Shown here piece after piece: positions 1-13,128 of a stretch of 64,000 nt of DNA; the first letter of the stretch is position 1, and each line of letters opens with the position of its first letter. The notes beneath the pieces were generated by a model. That model saw only the letters and a program-made list of their open reading frames with translations. It ran no database searches and had not been told where the DNA came from. The translations under genes were made by a program, and so were the position numbers. This DNA is from Lutjanus erythropterus (Eukaryota; Chordata; Actinopteri; Lutjaniformes; Lutjanidae). The stretch is taken from positions 6,098,429 to 6,162,428 of the forward strand of contig CM034601.1 in the NCBI GenBank assembly GCA_020091685.1, read 5' to 3'.

Positions 1-170
1 GATCCTGGTTGCTTAGCATGAGCAGTGTTGTAGAAAAGAGCACCACCTATGGGAATGCAAAATACATCAAAGAAGAGATCAAATGAAAGATGTAATAAAG
101 TTAAGAGTACAACTTCAAAGAGTAACTACACCTAGGCAGCTAGTTATACTAGCACTGCCACTGCAATGTT

Positions 171-212
171 TATATATATATATGTGTATTTTTTTTTGGG
201 GGGGGGGGGGGG
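171..212. repeat. TA repeat, T9 run and G15 run
   Basis: A (TA)n stretch runs into nine T and then fifteen uninterrupted G. Such a G run is rare in this AT-rich window and could form intermolecular quadruplexes or be length-polymorphic. It is equally the kind of place where assembly or sequencing slips. Confidence 0.9.
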
Positions 213-224
213 TGGGTGCTTTTT

Positions 225-335
225 TATGCCTTTAATTCATAAAACAGCTGAAGTGAGGACAGGAAAAGGTGAGAAAGGGGGGAATGACATCCAGCAAAGG
301 GCCACGCTCAACCAACTGAGCAACCAGGCCACTGT
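225..335 (-). repeat. tRNA-derived SINE-like remnant
   Basis: On the minus strand this reads CTGGTTGCTCAGTTGG and then TTGAGCG, which resembles a tRNA A box, followed by GGCCCTTTGCTGGATGTCAT. The second part matches the post-tRNA region of a common teleost SINE-like repeat (CCTTTGCTGCATGTCAT) as I remember it. The B-box segment between them is missing, so this is an internally deleted, inactive copy. Confidence 0.55.
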
Positions 336-339
336 GCAA

Positions 340-1496
340 TGCTATATTAAAGCTGGATGTAATCAGGTACCAGCTGTAATTATGTGTAATAATGCAAGAG
401 ATTTCAACCTTAAATGATTGTATAGTCCAAGTTATAGTGCTGGGATTGGGATTTCACAGGTACAGTGAAAGCTGAAGATGGTGTCAAGAAATGAAGTTAA
501 GAAGAAAGATGGAAAAGAACTGGTTTTGTTAGTGTTTATTTACAACGGGCACAAATCTGACACCTCTGGGTTGAGGCAAAGTACCTGTTCTGTCCCTATG
601 GGATGGGAGAAGGCACAAAAATCAATGGAACTCTATTATGGTGCAGGACTGAATGGTCAAAATTTTTGCAGGAGTAGGCGCTAATGGTCAGCAATCCATC
701 AGGAGCGGGATTAAGAAAACAGTCCCGCTCAGGGTTCTAGCATGTCAACTGTCACTTCAGCTGTACGTTTCTCAATTTAACAAAAGTCCTCAAATCTTAA
801 ATGTTGTCTGAGCAAAAGCAGTCATATAAGAAATTTCCCTGCATAAAATAAAGTCCAAACTGTCAAAAGGAGTAAAAGGAGGGATTAAAGGGCAACTCCA
901 TCTGCATCTCTCCTCCCTCAGCCGAGGGGTTTTAGGTGTAATAGTGTCATCATACAGAAAATTACATCAGGTCATATGGAAGGATGTTTTTAGAGGGGCT
1001 TGAGAAAACAGCATTTTGATGCTAAAACAAGAAAAATTTAATGTTTTGATTTGAATACATGGATGAATACATTTCTGGGAGGCTGCTGAATGATATAAAT
1101 AATAATAATAACAATAATAATAATGGACTTTAAAAGAGTAAGTAAAGACAACCGTGAATCTGGCTAGACTTCCATGCCATCTTCTGGCAAGTGACAGAGA
1201 TTTTCTTTCAGTCTGAATCAAAAATATACTGAGGTGATACCCAGCCTTAAGCAAAGAAATGATGGTGTGTTTATATGCAACAGTTTGTGATTAACTGTGC
1301 TTGATTGTACGTTAATTGTATGTTAGAGCACCAAATCAGGTGTGTTTACAGCAAGTCGGTGATACTGTAGCAGGCAAGTTAACAAGGTGACTTTAACTAG
1401 ACACAAAATCAATACGATCAGCAGTGTGGAATTGATCGGTTTCAAGGCAAACATAACATGTACAGTATCTCACTCAGAGACAAGATGCTCTTCAGT
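340..1496. other. Non-coding stretch with a short AAT microsatellite
   Basis: No recognisable gene or repeat family. An imperfect (AAT)n tract lies at about 1097-1124. The short open frames here have no codon or motif support. Confidence 0.6.
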
Positions 1497-1890
1497 CTTT
1501 CCGCTGTCTCGCCATGTGTCCCACTTCAGCTGACGGGTGTGTTGCCACGTTAAAATCCTGCCCAGTGAAGCTTTAACGCTGTAAAACACGATGGGCGGCG
1601 GACACACTGGGCCCAGGTGTTTGAGCTCTGTATACACAAACTCTTCCCCTCACCTTCCTCCACACCAGATAACGCTGGGCCCCCGAGGGAGCCGGCGCAC
1701 AGCAGCCACGACACCAAGAGGTGGGGAGTGAGGGTGCTGGGGACCTGTTGTCAGTTCCAATTGGCTCGCTCTCCTACACCGAGCTCTCCGAGGTCCACTA
1801 AGGCAGCCGGGTTGGTCGAGAGACAGAGAAAAAGAGCGTTTGAGGGACTGAGGAGCTTCAAACATCCTCAGCCCTGCAGTGCCACCTCGG
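1497..1890. other. GC-rich patch, function unknown
   Basis: This stretch is richer in G+C and CpG than the surrounding DNA. It stays open in several frames on both strands, as expected when stop codons are rare. On the plus strand, a pyrimidine-rich run ending in ACACCAG (about 1644-1670) followed by a GTGGGG at about 1720 could imitate a tiny exon, but I recognise no protein in either direction. It could be a regulatory element, a non-coding first exon or simply a GC-rich repeat remnant. Confidence 0.3.
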
Positions 1891-2895
1891 TCCGCTGGTT
1901 TAATTATGCTTCAATTAACTGCAGCAAATGATAAGAGGAAGCATCGATGCTGCTTAACAAGTTAATGCACATGCTGTGTACTTAAGAGTGCTTCAGTTAG
2001 TGTAACAGATGATGCTGCCTCTGCACTTTGTCTTCACACAGATGCAGCTTTAAGTTGCTATTCAGCCTTATTTTACATCACAGGACACTTGTGCGTTACA
2101 GATCGTGTTTCTCAGTACTAAGTTGTGACAGGAGATGAGCACCAAAATGGCATTTGCTGCACAAAAGGGACTCTGTGATGTTCTGGGCAGTGAGAGCCGA
2201 ATTACTACACGAGCCAGTCACTGTGGCTGAGAGGGAACATGAGCTGGAGCCAAACAATCCTCTGCCACTCGCTATGAATTCAATTTCAATGCCTGTGTCT
2301 ATCTTAGGTTTCAGCAGGAGAGAATAATTAACCCCCTTTCTGGTGACATGTAGCAATTTCCTTAAGTAAATGAAGTGCTAATATTCTGAACAAATGCATT
2401 CAGACACCTTGCTGAGACTTAGGCTTGTTGCCTGGTAACAGTGTTTTATGAGAGAACGGTAAATCCCAATTTGATCTGAAGGCGATATGTTTTTGAATTT
2501 ATAATCCGACATCATTTGATAACAGGAAAGCAAGATTGTCCCACTCTTTGTGTGATAAAATCTGCAATTATTAGGCTTCTTTAATGGCAGTTTAGACAGA
2601 TTTTATAAAACATTTTGCTGAAGGAAAATGTCACTTTTATAAGCAGTAATTATAGTCCTTTAATTACTTAACATTGAATTATACATAAGAAGCAGCTACT
2701 TAGTAAAACTGTGCACTACGAAGCATGTATTCTTCATTTTGATTAAAAATGTTAACCTTTAGCTCTTCTCCGAAATAAGGGGATTAAGTGAAAATTAAGA
2801 TCTAATCCCAGGCAACACTTAATACTAAAACAGGATGACTCACAAAACAGGCTGTTTGTTGCTAAATGAAGTTTCACTTAGGAGATAATTATGAA
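1891..2895. other. AT-rich non-coding DNA
   Basis: I see no gene, RNA or repeat family here. TAAT-type homeodomain-like motifs are frequent but not more than base composition would give. Confidence 0.5.
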
Positions 2896-2897
2896 CT

Positions 2898-3214
2898 GAT
2901 AATTAAATTAATTGCCAACTGTTCTGATAATCGATTAATCGGTTTGACTTTTTTTTTGTTTTTTTAAGAAACAAAGTCAATGTTCTCTGATTCCAGCTTC
3001 TCAAGTGTAAATATTTTCCAGTTGTTTTACTTCTTCATGACAGTAAACTGAACATCTTTGGGCTGTGGACAAACCTAAGACCTTTAAGAGTGTCATCTTG
3101 GGGTTTGATCAACATATTTCAGCATTTCATGACATTTTAACTGATCGAATAATTGAGAAAATAATCGCCAAATTAAGCAAACAATGAAAATAATTGGTAG
3201 ATGTTGCCCTAATC
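2898..3214 (-). repeat. Teleost hAT-like MITE with ATCGATTAAT motifs, copy A
   Basis: Both edges carry the CGATTAAT / ATCGAATAATTGAG motifs of a common fish MITE family of about 330 bp whose ends read roughly GGGCTGCAACTAACGATTATTTTC. The inside contains recognisable decayed segments on the minus strand. The copy is old: many indels and a short T-rich run near 2950. Related copies sit at 12785, 15698, 32882, 49697 and 63722. Confidence 0.65.
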
Positions 3215-6200
3215 GATGTAACTGTGACATCTGATGAAGATAAATTCATGAAATGCTTCAGGTATGCTTCCATTCACATGGTGGGTACTGAATGAAGTTG
3301 AACAAGAGACATCAAATTGATTTTTGGGTTTTGGGGCCAAATCAAACTCACAAGTTTCGAGAATTTAATAACCTTTTCTTCTTTAGATAAACTTGAACCT
3401 AAACTTGAGCTTTAGAAACCAAAAAAAGCTCTATTTAAAAAAAAAGTTTATCAAACTCATTGACGTGAACGTGAATAATGGTAAATGATTTAATATATTT
3501 AACTGCAACCAATTAACTATCAATCACCCAAATAATGACGCATCAGGTTCTCAGCACATTGTGAAAGATCTTTGAAATACAATTTTTTGGGAGTTTCTAA
3601 AACTAAAAAAATAAAGTTTATCTAAAGAGGAGAAGTAAATTATCTCCAAATAAGATTATAGTTCTGCAAAACTTTGTTTAGTTTTTTTCAAACCTTGAGA
3701 GTTTGAGTTTCATTCAAAACTGAAAAGCTAAGTTGCTTTAAAATTAGTTTTCTCAACTGTCATTTTTAAAATGCTATCCAGTCCTAATATTAAATGTAGG
3801 CTATTAAAAGTCAAAGTGTTAAAATGGACTGCAATTAAAATGTAATATATGCATTTTGTTGTGTTGTTATGTATGGAGGCTGCTCAAAGTGTTTCAGAGG
3901 GCCGCCAGCAGGCCTGTGAGCCACACTTTGAGAAGCCCTGGTTTATAAGTTCAAAAATGCTGATCTGATTCCTCCTGCTTTGTGCCGTAACACTCAGCTG
4001 TTTGACTCTCTCTATCATACTGTCACACTTACGCAGCACAGCTCGCTAAAAATACCTTCCCTGAGTCGCACTTTTGCCAAATGGATGATTTTCTTGTCAA
4101 AATGATTTTGCACCGCAGTAAATACAACACTGTCTGATCTCCAAACCTGGATCTCAAAGGATTAAAGGTTGATGCAAATAGGGTTAAGCTATCAGCTTTC
4201 CAAGGCAGTGGCAGGTATTGTATAAGTGAATGACAAATCACATGTCAGGTTGGCGTGTGAGGGGGCTGCAGGGGAGCCGGGGGGGATCATAACAGACGAG
4301 TCTGTTTCCCTGGTGGGATATATACTGTATCACATATCATAATAACTGCCAGTGCATAGATTTTCTATCAATTCTGAAAAGTGTGCCCACTCACAGATAA
4401 ACTTATGTAATGAGGCCTACGATCAGCAGATAATCAAAAATATAAAGGTGCTAATTTCTACTTTTGAGAGACGTAGCTGTAGCCAGCTGACAGGATAGAG
4501 TAGAGTAGAGACCAACTGCATTTTATGCATTTGATCCTTTTTCTTAATTAAAATTTAATATATAGATATATATTTCTTATATTTATGCATTGTTTTTTTA
4601 TTGAAATTTTCAGTTATTATTGAAAATACCAGTGAAAGTTTACCTTTGTCACAAGTGTTTGATAATTAAATAAAGATAATATTTAATAGTGGCATCAACC
4701 CCAAAATCCAGTATCAGTCGGGCTCTAAGGGGAACCACAGGGAAGATGTTTATAAATGTTAATAACTTGTTCTTTATTTAAAGATTAGATTTGTTTCCAG
4801 CATTCATAACATATTTGAACAGCTATTTTCTTTTTTCTGGTTTCTTATTTTCACTTTAAAACTTGGTATGCAAAACATGAAAGAAAGCAGCTAATTAACT
4901 TTTTATAAAATGTTTCAAAAGTTGGCACATGAACTATTAAAAAAATTACAAAGTGGTAAATTTATTCTCTAAATGGGCAGTGTACCAGGGGAGATGCAAT
5001 GTCTCATTTTAGCCTAGATACATTAGAAATTAATTTGCTTAAATATTTATATGCACTTGCCCCTTTAATGGTTAAGAGTGACATCATTGCTCCACTTTTG
5101 ACGCAGGTGTTTGTTTGCCGTGTTGATGCACTTTAATGAACTTTAATGAAAGCAAAAGTTTATGATACAGCAGTTTAGCTCCAGGGCGCGGAGTATATTA
5201 ATTACTTATGCCCTTATTTGTTTTAAAAAACATTCAGGAAACAAATATTCTCTGTATACAAATGTCTAGACCGGTTCAGGCAAGAACCTTTGGGGTTGTA
5301 AATCTTTGTGTCAAATTCATTTCAAATAGCCTCCACACTGTGGGCAGTAATACTAGTGATTATTGTGGCCCTTAACTGTTGCTGTGTGGGTGGTAGAGAG
5401 CTAATGGAGGCTGTCTTGATGGAGACGTAATTAACTGCAGTCAATATAAATACTATAGTTGCAACTTTCTACAGCAACTTCCTTCATTACCTCATTGCTA
5501 ATGAAGGAAGAAAATAATGATGTATAGGGTGTAAGGTGAAACATCACAATTAAAAGACAAGTTTGAAACACTTTTTTTGACTTTAGCCATATTACAATTT
5601 AAATGTTTTTTATTTGTTTTAACTTTAAAAAGTTAGTATCCAGCCTGCCGCAAAAGTTGACTGAATTTTGAAAAGACAAGTTGAGGTAATTATGTAATGA
5701 TTCAAAACAAATAAACTTTCCTATTGAAATAAACTTGATATTAATTCAGTTGTACTGGACAAAAACAGATACAATAAGCTCAAGTTAAGTCAACTACTGT
5801 TCAGTCACAGTGATGAACATTACAAAGGAAACTCATTTCCTTCTACATTTTGTCAATTTGAAGAGTCAGATCTTCATTTCATGTAAATAACTTACATCTG
5901 CAGCTGCTCAAAAATGTGTGTTTATGTGTATTCTGCTTTCAGAGCATTATGTTCTGTGTATAGAATATTGGCTGGCATCTGCCCCAAAAATTCAGAATCA
6001 GATGGGCCCCAAAAACTACATAGAAAAACTCCGGTCACACAATTACTGAACCAGAGAGTCAGTGTGAAAATCATTTCCCGATTATCAATGTGACCTCGGT
6101 CGCGGCTCTTTGCACTCTATTTTTATGCGTCCCCACATCTTAGCAATGAAGTTGTTAGCGGCCAAAACTGTGAAAACAAGATCTAGTGTGTGAAAAATAA

Positions 6201-8690
6201 AAACTGAATCTCCACCAAAAAAAAAAAAATTAAGGGACGTGCCTTCAAGCCTGAGCCTGAAATAACAGCTCTGTTCTCGGTCTCTCTCTCGGTCCCTCTG
6301 CTGCAGGATGCTTTCTAGTGCTACAACAAGAAGAATTGCTTTCTTAAACAAAACTCTTCCCACAGAGGAATAAACAAAGGCAACCACAGTCCTCCAACAC
6401 TGAGGAGAATTATGTGTCTTGGATATGGTTACCAATTCCCTTCATACAGACTACTTTAAAAAGGAAAGTTTCATGTATGCCCATTTTAACTGGGTTGTTC
6501 AATGCCACCAAATCTGCCAAGTGATTGGAGGATGCTCTGCCCACTCTCCTTAAAATGTAAAAGAAAGAAAAAAAATAAATGTGAGGGTTCATGACTGGGT
6601 GCAGAGCTGTGAGGGCTGGAGTGCTAAACAGCCATTAAAGAGCATGGGAGGGCATTGCAAATGGCCATAACAAATCTGTCCTAGTTTGCTGGGAGGCATC
6701 AATTTTGAGGAGTGTGCTCCAAATGATTCTAATTTAAATCAGCCTAACATAACAACCTTCTAGCAGCGGGAACCTACACTCCGGAGCCCACTCCTCCCCC
6801 GAGAAGAACAAAGACATGAGATGAAAGAAGGTTTCACACGTGGTGGTATGAGGAGCTGGGCTTCGCTGCGTAGGGGGGGAAGATTCAGGTGGGTGGGGGG
6901 GCTTGAAGCCAGTCCTGCTGCATGCAGCCTGAGAAGCTGTCAAACTGTTCAAGCAGATAAAAACAATACTGACCACGTATGAATGCAATTTGCAGTTGTT
7001 ACGCGTCACCCCAGTGTTGTTAAAGAGATACAGTAGCAATAGCCACGGGCCAAGAACACTACACGGTGGATCTCTCTTTGAACTCCCGTTAACCCCCTCT
7101 GCTGCAGCATACATAATGTTTACAGAGGAAATGGCTCCCACTGGAAAAAGGTGCACGCTACACTGCATATAACCTTGAGGTTGCAGGGTATCAAATGGAA
7201 GCACTGAGAGGCAAGTGAGAGAAAAAAATACCTGATGATACATTTTCTAAGTCTGATCTAAATTGTTTCTCCTCTTACTGTGTTTACAGCTTAAGAACAG
7301 GTGAAAATGTTTCTGCCAGGATAATCTTTCTACAATAAGCGACTTTTTGCAAATAAAAATAATCTATAGTCTCATAAAACTGTAATCACTTTCAAAAAAT
7401 TAGTTTTTGAATGTGTGAAATAAGTGTTAGGGAAAAAGTTATGCCAGGTGAAAAACAATAAGGAATTGGCTGGGATCAAGTGTTTGTTGTTGTAATACTC
7501 ATTTCTGCCACAAGAGGCTTAAGTGCACAGAGACTCGAAGGGTTCCGAGAAGCAGAATAACATTGCCTGTGTCTCCCTGATGATTTTGTGATTTTTGGAA
7601 ATCTTTTGTTTTATTTTATTTTAATTTTGTTGATCAGGTCCTATTCTTTGATTTTGAAACAGCAGCCTTATGCTGTTGTTATAGCTCTTCAATGAAGCAT
7701 ATGAAATGTTCTGGACAGTACTAACTATCTGTAGTATTAACTGTAGAACATATTTTGCAATAACCCTGTAACTGACCACACTGTCGCACACTTCCATGTA
7801 TGGACGTACATGAGGAAACAGTGCTCCCCTAAAAGCTATTATGTAATTTGAAGCCTGTCTATAACATATAATGTAACAATGCTTGGCCAATAATCAACAG
7901 TGACATGTACCTGCAAAAGACACTTAATTAATAGCAATAAGAAAATTGTTCAATAAAAGGTTCAATAGTTTCACTTAAATGCATTAAACACAAACTGTCA
8001 TGAGAGCACATAACAAAACGCCCTGGTTCATGAACAGCCAATTATATCGCTTGAGAATGGAGTGTGCTGAGTGTCTCGCAAACAGCCTATCATTTAACAT
8101 GTATGTTGTTTGATTGACATGTGACTATAAATAGACTAAGTTAATTAAGTCAATTATCCATGTGCCTTCAAAGTAAAGAGGTTACATTCAACCTTTTTTT
8201 CCTTCCTGATCATTAAGTAGGTCATAAAAAATTAGCAATAATCATCAGTATTGACTGAAATGAAACATTTTATTGTGCTAAATGTTTCAGCTATATCGTC
8301 CAACCCTGTACTATGATATATAATAATGTTATTTGTACAATTTACCATATCATATGTCATATTAATGTTATGCTGATTTTTTAATCACATTCTAAATTAT
8401 ATTTCTGTCACATCTCTATATCAATACAGAGAAACAAAGTACCATTAATCTTATTATTAGTCTAGTGTACACTGATAACCGGCTGCTATAAATCACACCA
8501 CTGTCACTTTACCTTGTAATGATTGTCTCCAAATACTCATGTATAAATTCCATCTTTTATTTTATTTTTAATATAGCTTTATACACCTCTTATTATTAAT
8601 TTCTTTGCTTTTCCTTTTGCCGTCCTTGTGCTGCTGCATGTACTGAATTTTCTGGCTGAAGATCAATAGAGGTTTATCTTCTGTAGGTCT
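3215..8690. other. Long AT-rich stretch without a recognisable gene
   Basis: No coding segment could be supported. About 3860-3945 contains GCCACACTTTGAGAAGCCC, which resembles the end of a dispersed fish repeat. Homopolymer runs occur near 6218-6229. The longest open frame (6734-7243, minus, 169 codons) has no motif, splice context or plausible composition and is treated as chance. TATCTTATCTTATC lies near 8690. Confidence 0.5.
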
Positions 8691-8759
8691 ATCTTATCTT
8701 ATCTGTGCACATGTAAGTTCATCAATCAGTGACTGAGAAAAAAGCCTGTACATGCACAC

Positions 8760-9560
8760 CAACATGTGCACATGAGGCATGTTGTCATAGGCGGGAGGTA
8801 TGGTAATATCGGCGCAGCCCAGCAGAGGTGTGATATTTACCCACGGCTGGCATTCATGGAAACAGGGACCTGGCCTATCTCACAGCCGCAGGTTAGTCCA
8901 CCTGGGAAATACTGTCGATTGATGGGTGGAGTCCAGCAGCGTTCTGGCCTGCCAACAGTCGTCCTGCCAGTGTCGGATTCTTACTGTAGACCTTCATTTA
9001 AAATTCTCCTTAAGAAGAGTGCCTATATGCCAACTGGATTCTGGGACAAAAAAGCGACTTGATGTCAGATTTCGCCGGGCTAAAAGTAATGCGACTCTTT
9101 CGGCTCTGTGACATGAAAGAGAAAACAAGCCATTGTTCTTCAGCGTGATGGGAAATTCAGGTGATACGGCCGCTCTTGTGATTGTGTGCCAAAACACTCA
9201 AACAATATGCTATACTGGCAGGAGGGGAGTACCATACATTGAGTTAAAAGCCCTCTCTGCCCCTGAAGTACATCACTGCAGATGCGAGAATGAATATCGC
9301 CCCGCTTCACATGAAAACGTGGTAAGAGTAAAAAATGTGACGGGGGAATATCATGCAGATTGTGCCACCAGAAGGAAGTGGAAAAACCAATTCATGCATT
9401 TACAATCATTAGATTAGCAGTCCTGGATGGCTGCCATGTTTTATGAATATGCATTAACCCAATCATGTCTTTATCAGAATTTTCTTCCATTGAGACTGGC
9501 TAGTGTCCCGTGTGCTCACAATGCATTATCTTACCCATTATTCATTTACCATTACTCCCG
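8760..9560. other. Candidate conserved non-coding element
   Basis: This stretch has balanced composition, few simple repeats and overlapping short open frames in several registers, and it does not resemble any repeat in the window. In large introns of developmentally expressed vertebrate genes, such unique stretches are often conserved enhancers. This is inference only; conservation cannot be judged from one sequence. Confidence 0.25.
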
Positions 9561-9959
9561 TTATGCCGCATAAAAAGCAGAGAAACGCTGCCAAAGTGCA
9601 TTTATAACAGCACGGCTCTGCCTTCATTAGGCCATCATGAATACAGCCTTGTGACTGACTTCTGTTCCACTCCTCCCTCTCAGCTCTCTTGCAACCACCC
9701 AGTGTTTACAGTGAATACAACACTGTGACTACCTGTGGCATCTCAAATGGTCCATGTTAACATCTTAAAGGGACATTTAACCCCTCAGTGAACCAATCAA
9801 ATGAGACCTGCCACGCTCACACGGTCTTACTGGTCTAAACAGTAAAATATGCTCTTTTTTAAACTAATAGCTATAAATGTTAATTTTCACTCAGATGTTT
9901 GTGGCTAGTTAATGAAGCTGTATGTATATTTATTATTTATTGCCACATTTCCTGATGCT

Positions 9960-10536
9960 TTAAAGGAACAGTTCACCCCAAAACGAATAAAAGATATTGT
10001 GCTTCTGGCCTGTGATGTTATTTATCTGCTTGTTTCGGAGATACTGAGATACTGCAGAGACGTCTGTCTTCTCTCAAATATAATCCGACCAAATGGCATT
10101 TAGCTTGTGGTGATCAAAGTGCCACAAAAAATACATCTGAAAAATTTAATATCAGTGTGTCCTTCCAGAGATCATGACCCGGTTTCTCAAGATAATCCAC
10201 AGACCTTGTTTTGGGTAGTTTGATGTTGGAACGATTTTCCTTCTAGTCGAAAGAAAGTACTTCTGTAGATTCTACTGTAGATCCTACATGAAACAACAAG
10301 GTCTGTGGATTATCTTGAGTAACTGGGTCATGATTTCTGGAAAGCGACATTGCTGTTTAATTTTTCAAATGCATATTTTTGGCACCACAGGCCAAGTGCC
10401 ATCTAGTTATATTGGAGATAAGGCAGCCAATATTTCCACAACTCTGCAACTCAGACCAAAGCTAACTAGATGGACAAACAGCACCACAGGTTAGAGAAAA
10501 TATGTATTTTTGAATTTGGGTTGAACTCTCCTTTAA
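9960..10536. mobile_element. Long foldback MITE (palindromic element)
   Basis: Seen: the left end TAAAGGAACAGTTCACCCC is mirrored at the right end by GGGTTGAACTCTCCTTTA. The inner arms 10138-10211 and 10291-10369 are inverted copies of each other, sharing GATAATCCACAGACCTTGTT and its complement. Pairing continues outward (about 10094-10139 against 10370-10415), so nearly the whole 577 bp can fold into one hairpin with a loop of about 80 nt. The GGAACAGTTCACCCC end is a familiar terminal motif of fish foldback repeats. It has no transposase and so would be non-autonomous. The open frames inside it are artefacts. Confidence 0.85.
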
Positions 10537-12784
10537 ATAGGAAAAATGCACATATGATATCAAAGTTTAGTTTCTGGTTAAACATACACAAAGACCTTGT
10601 TGAACATTCAAGACTATCAAAAAAGTTCAAAAGCCAACACATTTTGCTGTTTAGAGCATTTATCAAGACTGTATGGACACAGCAGTCATGTTTGGATTGA
10701 CAGCTTTGATTGGGGCTGCTGGTCTACTGCAGTTTGTTTGTGTTATCCTGTGACTTCGGTGCAGCAGTAACTTGCTGCTGATTGAGGCAGCGGTAATCCA
10801 GAAATTCCTGTGTTCTGCAAAGGAAAATCACTGCGTCTTCAAATGAATCTTGTGGTTGTGAAGAAAGCACATTCAGCAGCTTCAGCTCCCCACCAAAAAC
10901 GTCCGGCTGTGAAAATTTTCTAAATATAGCACATACTTCAACCGATACCGATTCCTGCAAGGTAAAATTACCATTTTTTGTCAAAGGAGTCCGGAGTGAT
11001 ATAACAACTCCAGCTCCCCACTGTGGAGTTGGCTCAGAATCAGAGGCAGATTAAGGTAGTGGGAGCAGAACAACAATCTGGCAAGTGAAATTGATTTTGT
11101 ATGACTGGTTCATGGCATTAATTGTGTCATTTTTATAATAAATATCAGCGCACAAGCACTCCCAATTCAAACCCAATACAGGAAAGTGAACTAAACTTTA
11201 ATGACAATATTTTGAAATTGGATTAAAACTAATTCTTAATACTTTTAGATGTTTAGTGTTATGCACATAACACCCTAAATTACATGGCTAGAAGGCTATC
11301 ATGGATTTGAGTCCCCAGAAGCTTTAATAGGCTTAAAAAATTGCAAGGAATACGTTCTTCCTGGATCATTATGAAGCTAAAACTTTGCCTTCTTGTCAAA
11401 CAACCCACAGCGACTTTGCGTCTGGAGACTTTAAGGCTGTATTTGACCCAAAGAGTCCAGCTCTACGGACAGCAGTAAACACGGCATCTCTTGATCTTTG
11501 TGTCCAGGACTTGATGTTCAGCTTTGCAAATAACAGCTGTGAAGAACACTCACTCAAGGCAGAGAGTACATCATTAAAATCAAAAGTTAGTTGTGGTGGG
11601 AAGATGCAACTTCTCCACACCACTGCCTCCTTTGAAACTGCAGCCTACTGGGCAGTACAATCCTTCACGCTGGGTAGAGCCGTGTCTATTACTACAGATT
11701 GGCTCGGCAAATCTCTTGGCAGGCATCATAAAAAAGCAGAAAGAAGGAGGGAGGGAGGGAGGGAGAGATAGTAATAAAACCTCGCCAATTTCTGTCTGTG
11801 ACAACATGAAAGAGGGAGGGACAGGTAAATGGAGGCTGCCTGCAGTGGAAAATATGGCTTATCTTAGTCTTGTCCCCTAAACCCCCTAAAGGTTTTGAAG
11901 ATAACCACATAAGGCGATGTGTGTTGGAAGAGGGCTGCTTTGTGCAGCTAGAAAATGATCTAATGCAGGAGGAAGGGGGACAGAAATTTGATGCTGACTG
12001 AGAAATATGATAACCTCTTGGGGCAGATGCCTCACTACCTGCCTATCAACCTACACAGATCCCCCTCGTCTGATTTTCCACATTATTGCATCTCCCTCAC
12101 TGAATGTCATCCAATCATGCACCGAAATATGCTATAAGATGAAAAGCAGCAGAGAGTGAAGACATTTCTGTCACTCATTTCTTTCTGGAATAAAGTTATG
12201 CAACACCCATTCCAGCAGTGTTGAAAAAGCAACACTTCCTTGAGCTCAATAACTGATTACGGCACATTTAGCAGCACTGTCTGCAGCCAAACACTTCTTG
12301 ATGAATTAATCAGTCTCTCCCAGACGCGTGGGGTAATTTGGTCCACTGTTAATGCAGAACTGCTGTTAATCAGGGTTTTTGAGTATTAACAGCTCATTTT
12401 GGTTTTTTTTTATAAAACTTAATCTTTTGACTCATCTATCCGTGGAGAGTTGCTCCAGATGTGCTTTCTGGGAAACTTGAAATGAGCATTCATAATGCGG
12501 TCTATACACAGCCAACCTCCAATTTTTCACTTTGTGCGTTGTTTAATAGTCACAACCACAGAACGAAGCCAAATGGGGAAAGTTCTGCTGATACGTAAAC
12601 GTTTTCCTAAATATTCCTGTGACTTTCTGGATGAGCTATCCCACAACATCAGCTCCATCATCAGATCATACCACAGCGAGGCACTGAATTTATTTAACCA
12701 TGACAACACAACATTTTTATCTCATCTCATTCTCGATCTATTCAGAAGGTTGGGTTAAATATCAAAATATCAAATCAAAACTTT
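10537..12784. other. Non-coding stretch with a GGGA microsatellite
   Basis: No gene is recognised. A (GGGA)n tract sits at about 11746-11765. Open frames at 10724-10984 (minus) and 11385-11910 (both strands) overlap one another in several registers, lack recognisable domains and probably reflect locally stop-poor sequence. About 10700-10760 loosely resembles 45540-45580 (GTTTGTG...TGTGACTT-GGTGC), perhaps a decayed dispersed repeat. Confidence 0.45.
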
Positions 12785-13128
12785 TAGAACTGCAACTACA
12801 ACTTATTTTCATTATCAGTTAATCTGCCGATTATTTTCACTATTCATTGATTAATTGTATAGTCTATAAAAGAAATTGTGAAAAATGCTCATCAGAATTT
12901 GTCAGGGCTCCAAGTGGAAACAAACAACACACCAAACAACAGACCAAAACACAAAGACTCTTCACTTACTTTCATACATGACAAGGAAAGCAGCAAATCC
13001 TCATATTTATGAAGCTGAAACCAGCAAATGTTTGACTATTTTGCTCTTAAAATAACTGAAATGATTACACAATAATCAAATTAGCTGCTAACTCATTTTC
13101 TTTGTGATTGAATAATTGCGGCTCTAAT
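12785..13128 (+). repeat. Teleost hAT-like MITE with ATCGATTAAT motifs, copy B
   Basis: It begins AGAACTGCAACTAC and ends TTGCGGCTCTAA, forming imperfect terminal inverted repeats. Inside are CCGATTATTTTCAC, TATAGTCTATAAAAG and GCAGCAAATCCTCATATTTA in the order typical of this fish MITE family. At about 340 bp it is close to full length and is the best-preserved copy of this family in the window. Confidence 0.8.

Noticed and set aside
1650..1770. Signal-peptide-like minus-strand stretch (LLVSWLLCAGS) that might be the missing first exon of tmem132e
   Set aside because: There is no Met in that frame; a TGA lies upstream without an intervening ATG. It also lies on the downstream side of the gene, the wrong side for exon 1.
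6734..7243. 169-codon minus-strand open frame
   Set aside because: Composition and content look random, and other open frames overlap it on the opposite strand. No protein family is recognisable.
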